The notes below the pieces were generated by a model that saw only the letters and a list, made by a program, of their open reading frames with translations, was not told the origin of the DNA and ran no database searches. Position numbers and translations under genes: made by a program. Shown one piece after another: positions 59,742 through 64,000 of a stretch of DNA of 64,000 nucleotides. Position 1 is the stretch's first letter; each line of letters begins with the position of its first letter. This DNA comes from Treponema sp. (GTDB taxonomy: Bacteria > Spirochaetota > Spirochaetia > Treponematales > Treponemataceae), in assembly GCA_017940255.1 (NCBI GenBank), contig JAGAZB010000035.1, forward strand, positions 62,001-126,000, in the 5' to 3' direction.

Positions 59742-61435
59742 ATTCCGCTCCAGGTTTCAGGTGGATTTTTTAAGCCCATACGTTCCAGAAAAACTTCTGT
59801 AACTTCAAGTTCGGTCTGCTTAAATATTTTACGCGCCGAATTCCAGTCTCCTTTGTAATAGCATTGTAAACCTTCTGAAAAACTTTCGTATTTGCTGATA
59901 AGGCCTGAATCCATCTCTTCTTTATCAAACGGAAAATAAATCTTTTTTCCCTGAGTTTTTCCTTTTACCTGAACGGTATCAATTTCAAAGAAAAGATAAC
60001 GGTCGCTTTCTTTTTCAACCTCGTTCTTTACATATTCAGAAACAATTACAGGAATATGATAGATTCTTGTAAGACCTTCCAGGCGGGAAGCAGAGTTTAC
60101 GGTATCGCCAATTACAGTGTTTGCCATGTGAGCCAGAAGAGGGTCATCTGTATCGTTTCTTCCGATTGTTCCATAGAAAACTTTTCCGCCATCAAGTCCT
60201 ACACCAACATCAACCGAAACCGCCTGAAAAACCCTTTCTTCAGATTCCGTAAGCTTACGAGTCTGTTCTATTTCGGCACGTTTTGCAGCCATTTCTGCAC
60301 GCAAGGCAGCCGTAGAACGGGTTATTCTCCAGGCAGATTCAATTCCGTTATAAGATTTAGACTTTTTTGAATCCATTGTGCCGTAAACTGCAAGTATTGC
60401 ATCACCAATAATTGACCCCACAATACCGTTACAATCATGCACATTCTGAATTACCCTGTTATAATGTACATTCAAAACTTCAATAATATCGTTACCCAAA
60501 GTTTCGGTTCGATAGGTAAAGCTTTTTACATCAGAAAAGAGCATGGTCAATTCACGCTGATTTCCTTCCAGCCCTACATCCTTTCCCGCATAAGCCTTTG
60601 CAACAATATCCTTAGAAACAAATTTCTGGAAGGTTCCAAGCAGATTATTTACCTGTGCAGAAAGATTGTTAAAAGAGGCCGCCATGTAAGTTACATCATC
60701 ATTAGGAGCTTTTGAAAGATCTATAAGCTCCAGTTTTTTGCTCTGCTGCATCTTTATAAGTTCGTTTGTAAAGCTGCGCATAACACTAAATTCTTTTCGC
60801 AAAATTCCATAACCGATAATAATAAAAAGGAGGGTCAAACTTACAATTAAAATAGAAATATAAGCATAAATACTGCGATTTTTTTCATCCAGGTCCAGGC
60901 GGCGTTCTGCGCGGATTATATAATAATTCCAGTCGTCCTGAAACTTATACACGCCAAAATATTCGGTTTCGTTTCCGATAAAAGAAAGGGAGCCTTCTTC
61001 TATTCCCTGAGTTTTAAGTTCATTCAGTTTTTCCAGAGAAGCTGCATCGGGGAAGGTAGACCAGCCATTGCCGTCAAACTGCGAAGCCATGAAGGTAATT
61101 TTTCCGTCTGGAGAAACTCCCAGAGCAATACTATTGGGATTTCCAAAACCACTTTCGGCTACGCGGCACATTGAATCATTACAGGCATTTCTGTCGCCGG
61201 AATAGGCGAAAATCTGAAACTGATTGGCAGAGTTATTATAAAGTTCCTTAAGCTGCTGCACCATGATTGTATTATTCAGATTAATAATTTCTTTTTGAGT
61301 AAACTGAACAGTAATAATATTTGTTGCAAAATTTGAAAGCAGGATAAGACTAATAAAAATTGCCAGGATTTTTAGCTGAAGAGGGATAATTCTTGTTTTT
61401 CCAACCCTAGAAAAGATTCTGATTTTATCAGACAA
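59720..61435 (-). CDS. Membrane adenylate/guanylate cyclase (class III) with periplasmic sensor
   Basis: 571 aa with a TTG start at 61435; GGAGG lies 9 nt upstream, and the residues read (M)SDKIRIFSRVGKTR. Order: TM1 (about 20-42), a periplasmic sensor (about 43-185), TM2 (about 187-210), HAMP (about 212-265, ending YMAASFNNLSAQVNNLL) and a class III catalytic domain (about 290-490). Both metal Asp motifs are present (TMLFSDVKSF and GSIIGDAILAVYG), and GDTVNSASRLEGL is diagnostic. It probably makes cAMP. It leads a four-gene unit ending with an OppA-like protein. Confidence 0.9.
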   Translation of the reverse strand: MSDKIRIFSRVGKTRIIPLQLKILAIFISLILLSNFATNIITVQFTQKEIINLNNTIMVQQLKELYNNSANQFQIFAYSGDRNACNDSMCRVAESGFGNPNSIALGVSPDGKITFMASQFDGNGWSTFPDAASLEKLNELKTQGIEEGSLSFIGNETEYFGVYKFQDDWNYYIIRAERRLDLDEKNRSIYAYISILIVSLTLLFIIIGYGILRKEFSVMRSFTNELIKMQQSKKLELIDLSKAPNDDVTYMAASFNNLSAQVNNLLGTFQKFVSKDIVAKAYAGKDVGLEGNQRELTMLFSDVKSFTYRTETLGNDIIEVLNVHYNRVIQNVHDCNGIVGSIIGDAILAVYGTMDSKKSKSYNGIESAWRITRSTAALRAEMAAKRAEIEQTRKLTESEERVFQAVSVDVGVGLDGGKVFYGTIGRNDTDDPLLAHMANTVIGDTVNSASRLEGLTRIYHIPVIVSEYVKNEVEKESDRYLFFEIDTVQVKGKTQGKKIYFPFDKEEMDSGLISKYESFSEGLQCYYKGDWNSARKIFKQTELEVTEVFLERMGLKNPPETWSGIWTMTTK

Positions 61436-61491
61436 AATGTTAATCCTCCATGAAACCTGCAGCCTCTCTCTAAACTCACATTATAAACACA

Positions 61492-61520
61492 TTGAACAAA
61501 ATACTCAATTTTTTTATCAT
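61492..61520 (+). promoter_or_regulatory. murJ promoter
   Basis: TTGAAC (61492-61497), a 17-bp spacer and TATCAT (61515-61520), predicting a leader of only about 6 nt before the ATG at 61533, with no Shine-Dalgarno. Confidence 0.55.
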
Positions 61521-61532
61521 TAGAACAATACT

Positions 61533-63185
61533 ATGGAAACAAATAATAGCACAAAAAATAAAAAATCACTTTTACATTCTGGAATTATTCTTTCTGTAAT
61601 GACTCTTATGTCGCGAATTATGGGCTTAATCCGCGAAATGACTAAGGCTTCTTTTTTGGGAACAGGGCTTTATGCCGACTGCTTCACCGTCGCCTTTATG
61701 ATTCCTAACCTTTTGCGCCGCCTTTTTGCTGAAAACGCAATTTCCGTTGCTTTTATTCCTACCTTCAAAGGCTACCTTGCCCAAGGCGATTCAGACGAAA
61801 ACAAAAAAATCACCCAGGAATTCGTAAAATCTACTTTTACACTGGTAAGCTTTTTAACCGCCTGCGTGGTTGTGGCAGGCATTTTAATCACCCCTTTTCT
61901 TATGCCAATTTTCTGCAAGGCGCCGGAAGCGGGCGGAGCAGATTACGCCGCTCAGCTGGAATACTATCTTTTAGAAAGACAGGAAACCGCCGTACTCACC
62001 CGCATTATGTTTCCTTACCTCTTCCTTATTTCAGTTGCGGCCTTTTTTCAGGGCATTCTGAACAGCTGCAACATTTTTGCACCATCCGGCTTTACCCCGG
62101 TTCTCTTCAACGGAATTGTAATTCTGGGAACTTATCTGCTCGCCCCTTACACTTCTAACCCGGCCCGCGCCATGTCTATCGGCGTTGTAGCGGGCGGCAC
62201 CGTTCAGGCCCTCTTTCAGTGGCCTTTTGTAAGGAAAACCGGCTGGAAGGTGGGCTTTACTTCCCTGCGAAAAACCTTTACAAACCCGGGAACCCGCAAA
62301 GTAATTTCTCTGATTGTTCCAACAATTATTGGAATGGCAGCCTACCAGCTGAACGATGTAGTTTCTACTTCTATGGCAAAATATGTTGGAAGCGGAATTG
62401 CTTCCAGTTTGCAGTACAGTCTGCGCCTTCAGGAGCTTATCCTTGGAATTTTTGCAGTTTCAATTGGAACCGTAATTTTGCCGGACCTTTCGGGCTTTGC
62501 AAATCAGAATAACTGGAAGGAATTTAACAACATGCTGCTGCAGGCCATTAAAATTATGACCCTGATTTCCATTCCAATTACAGTTTACTCGCTCATTACA
62601 GGCCGCGAACTTATTTCTCTTCTTTATAAAAACAAGCTTTTTGATGATGAATCTGTTCGCCTCACCCTGGGAGAATTCCGCTTCCACATTGCAGGCCTGC
62701 TCTTTATTGCCCTGAACAGAATTATTTCCCCGGCTTTCTATGCCCAGAAAAATCCAAAGCTGCCGACAATTGCCGGAGTAATCAGTTTTGCTTCAAACAT
62801 TCTGCTGGTTCTCATTCTTTCCCGCTTTATGGGCGGAAACGGAATTGCACTTGCCCTTAGTCTTGCAAGTCTGGTAAATACAATATTCCTCTTCGCATTT
62901 ATGAAGAAAATGCAGTCTATGGAACTGGGCCGTCTTGTGCGCGGCACTCTGCTATATGCTGTAAAAATGTGTATACTTTCGATTATTGCGGGCCTGCCAT
63001 GCTACTTTGCCCACAGCGCACTTACAGGCATTTTTGCAGGGCACGGCCGACTTATTGCCTACGGCGCACCTGCCGGCATTACAGCCCTTTTGTTTGCAGT
63101 CATTGGCGTAACAGAACTTGTAATAATCAGAGATGAAATTGCAACATCTATCTTAAAAAAATTTACCGCACGTGCAAAAAAGTAG
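61533..63185 (+). CDS. murJ: Lipid II flippase MurJ (MviN)
   Basis: 550 aa polytopic inner-membrane protein of the MOP superfamily with about 14 TM segments; it flips lipid II for peptidoglycan synthesis. Diagnostic N-terminal region: TLMSRIMGLIREMTKASFLGTG, then AFMIPNLLRRLFAENAISVAFIPTF with the charged Arg and Glu residues of the central cavity. It is slightly longer than typical (~510-520 aa) through the loop at about 130-150. It is divergent from the cyclase operon and 35 bp upstream of a peptidase gene, which may share its transcript. Confidence 0.95.
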   Translation: METNNSTKNKKSLLHSGIILSVMTLMSRIMGLIREMTKASFLGTGLYADCFTVAFMIPNLLRRLFAENAISVAFIPTFKGYLAQGDSDENKKITQEFVKSTFTLVSFLTACVVVAGILITPFLMPIFCKAPEAGGADYAAQLEYYLLERQETAVLTRIMFPYLFLISVAAFFQGILNSCNIFAPSGFTPVLFNGIVILGTYLLAPYTSNPARAMSIGVVAGGTVQALFQWPFVRKTGWKVGFTSLRKTFTNPGTRKVISLIVPTIIGMAAYQLNDVVSTSMAKYVGSGIASSLQYSLRLQELILGIFAVSIGTVILPDLSGFANQNNWKEFNNMLLQAIKIMTLISIPITVYSLITGRELISLLYKNKLFDDESVRLTLGEFRFHIAGLLFIALNRIISPAFYAQKNPKLPTIAGVISFASNILLVLILSRFMGGNGIALALSLASLVNTIFLFAFMKKMQSMELGRLVRGTLLYAVKMCILSIIAGLPCYFAHSALTGIFAGHGRLIAYGAPAGITALLFAVIGVTELVIIRDEIATSILKKFTARAKK

Positions 63186-63220
63186 TATTTTATAATTAGA
63201 ATATATATAGAAGGATTAAA

Positions 63221-64000
63221 ATGAAAGACTATTCAAAAGAAGAATTATCAAACATTTACAAGGCGCGAAGAGACCGCCTTACAGACTATCTTAAAGAAAA
63301 TGAACTTGGAGCCTGTGTATTTATCGATAGTGAAGAACACCGCGACCCGGCTCTTGCATACTTTACTGCCCACGCAAACGACGCAGTTCTCATCATTTTT
63401 TCTGACGGATACACTGTACTCATTCCTTGGGATGAAAACCTTGCAAAGAAAAACGGTTTTTACGACAAACTTGTTCCTTACACACGTTACAAGAATAATG
63501 ATATAAACGCCGTAAAAGCAATTTTGAACGCCTGCTACACACACGGCATGAACAGTAAAGTGGAACTTCCTCCATATCTTACCTACCCTCACTATCTGCA
63601 CTTTATTGATGAGCTTTGCAATTACGACTGCCGCTGCAAGGAAGACGGCGCTCATCAGTTTGTTGTTGAATGCAGAATGATTAAAGACGAATACGAAATT
63701 GAATGTACTCGTGAAGCAGTTCGCGTTGGCGACCTCATTATTGATGAAATTGAAAAAGAGATTAAAGACGGACGAATTAAAACAGAAACTGATGTAGGAC
63801 TTTTAATTGAACGAATGCTGCGTGAAAACAATTGTGAACGCACAGGATTCGACACACTTGCCGCAGGACCTTCACGAAGCTTTGCCATTCATGCCTTCCC
63901 GGGTTACACAGCAGCAGCATGGCCAGACACAGGACTTTCTATTCTGGACTTTGGTGTTGTTTACAGAGGTTACACAAGCGACACAACAATTACAGTTGCA
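63221..64000 (+). CDS. Xaa-Pro aminopeptidase (M24 family), partial at right edge
   Basis: The first 260 residues are visible. A creatinase-N-like domain (about 1-140, MKDYSKEELSNIYKARRDRLTDYLKENELGACVFIDSEEHRDP) leads into the pita-bread domain: MIKDEYEIECTREAVRVGDLIIDEI, a conserved FDTLAAGPSRSFAIHAFPG (catalytic His) and the first metal ligands in LDFGVVYRGYTSDTT (two Asp). The remaining metal ligands lie beyond the window. AAGGA precedes the ATG. It probably cleaves X-Pro peptides in the cytoplasm. Confidence 0.9.
   Translation, partial: MKDYSKEELSNIYKARRDRLTDYLKENELGACVFIDSEEHRDPALAYFTAHANDAVLIIFSDGYTVLIPWDENLAKKNGFYDKLVPYTRYKNNDINAVKAILNACYTHGMNSKVELPPYLTYPHYLHFIDELCNYDCRCKEDGAHQFVVECRMIKDEYEIECTREAVRVGDLIIDEIEKEIKDGRIKTETDVGLLIERMLRENNCERTGFDTLAAGPSRSFAIHAFPGYTAAAWPDTGLSILDFGVVYRGYTSDTTITVA

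Overview
The window looks like a chromosomal segment of a spirochaete, most probably a host-associated (gut or rumen) Treponema. This is inferred from gene content, not from a marker gene: many lipoproteins and beta-barrel proteins, a Na/Pi-cotransporter-PhoU protein, a stand-alone DbpA-type RNA-binding protein, cytoplasmic plant-polysaccharide glycosidases, a BspA-like leucine-rich-repeat lipoprotein and AT-rich DNA. No rRNA, tRNA, CRISPR array, transposase or phage module was seen. The two ends cut through genes: an amino-acid ABC ATPase on the left and a Xaa-Pro-type peptidase on the right.

Layout. 1-2.8 kb: polar amino-acid ABC importer with a strong promoter and an internal terminator. 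2.9-12.6 kb: two GNAT enzymes, an orphan TRAP binding protein coupled to a dCache-PAS-GGDEF protein, a Na/Pi transporter, a phosphoesterase, a metallo-beta-lactamase-fold hydrolase, a DbpA-domain protein and ClpP. 12.7-17.3 kb: a ComFB fusion protein, a tandem hairpin repeat and an arabinan/galactan sugar cluster (GH51, a small Cys-rich protein, and a GH27 whose active site looks like a beta-L-arabinopyranosidase). 17.3-20.2 kb: an AT-rich accessory patch with an Abi-family HEPN protein divergent from a compact structured RNA that has its own promoter and terminator, then an LRR lipoprotein and an XRE regulator. 20.2-33.4 kb: one long minus-strand envelope cluster (RND pump, TolC, LolCDE-like ABC, LolA-like protein, outer-membrane barrel). 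33.8-39.8 kb: three Cthe_2159-like proteins and a barrel, convergent with a VTC-domain polymerase and DUF4956; a CotH-kinase lipoprotein, a frequent partner, lies at 52.7 kb. 39.9-45.2 kb: peptidyl-tRNA hydrolase and a Gld-type ABC system. 45.7-52.5 kb: a large periplasm/outer-membrane fusion protein, ArgD with two ARG boxes, GH17 and acetate kinase. 55.3-63.2 kb: an oligopeptide-type binding protein, two spirochaete-type proteins and an adenylate cyclase, then MurJ.

The two most interesting signals are these. (i) The Abi/HEPN gene with a divergent ~81-nt RNA at 17.3-18.0 kb is an apparent RNA-antitoxin system of the AbiF kind that has been linked to the origin of Cas13. (ii) A family of 139-172 bp foldback elements (12.7, 33.5, 45.4 and 45.6 kb, plus a half copy at 15.6 kb) has arms that differ in sequence but stay complementary, while an internal-loop motif built around AGCG is constant. 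A third pattern is a set of genes whose -10 box lies only 6-8 nt before the start codon and which have no Shine-Dalgarno, suggesting leaderless mRNAs.
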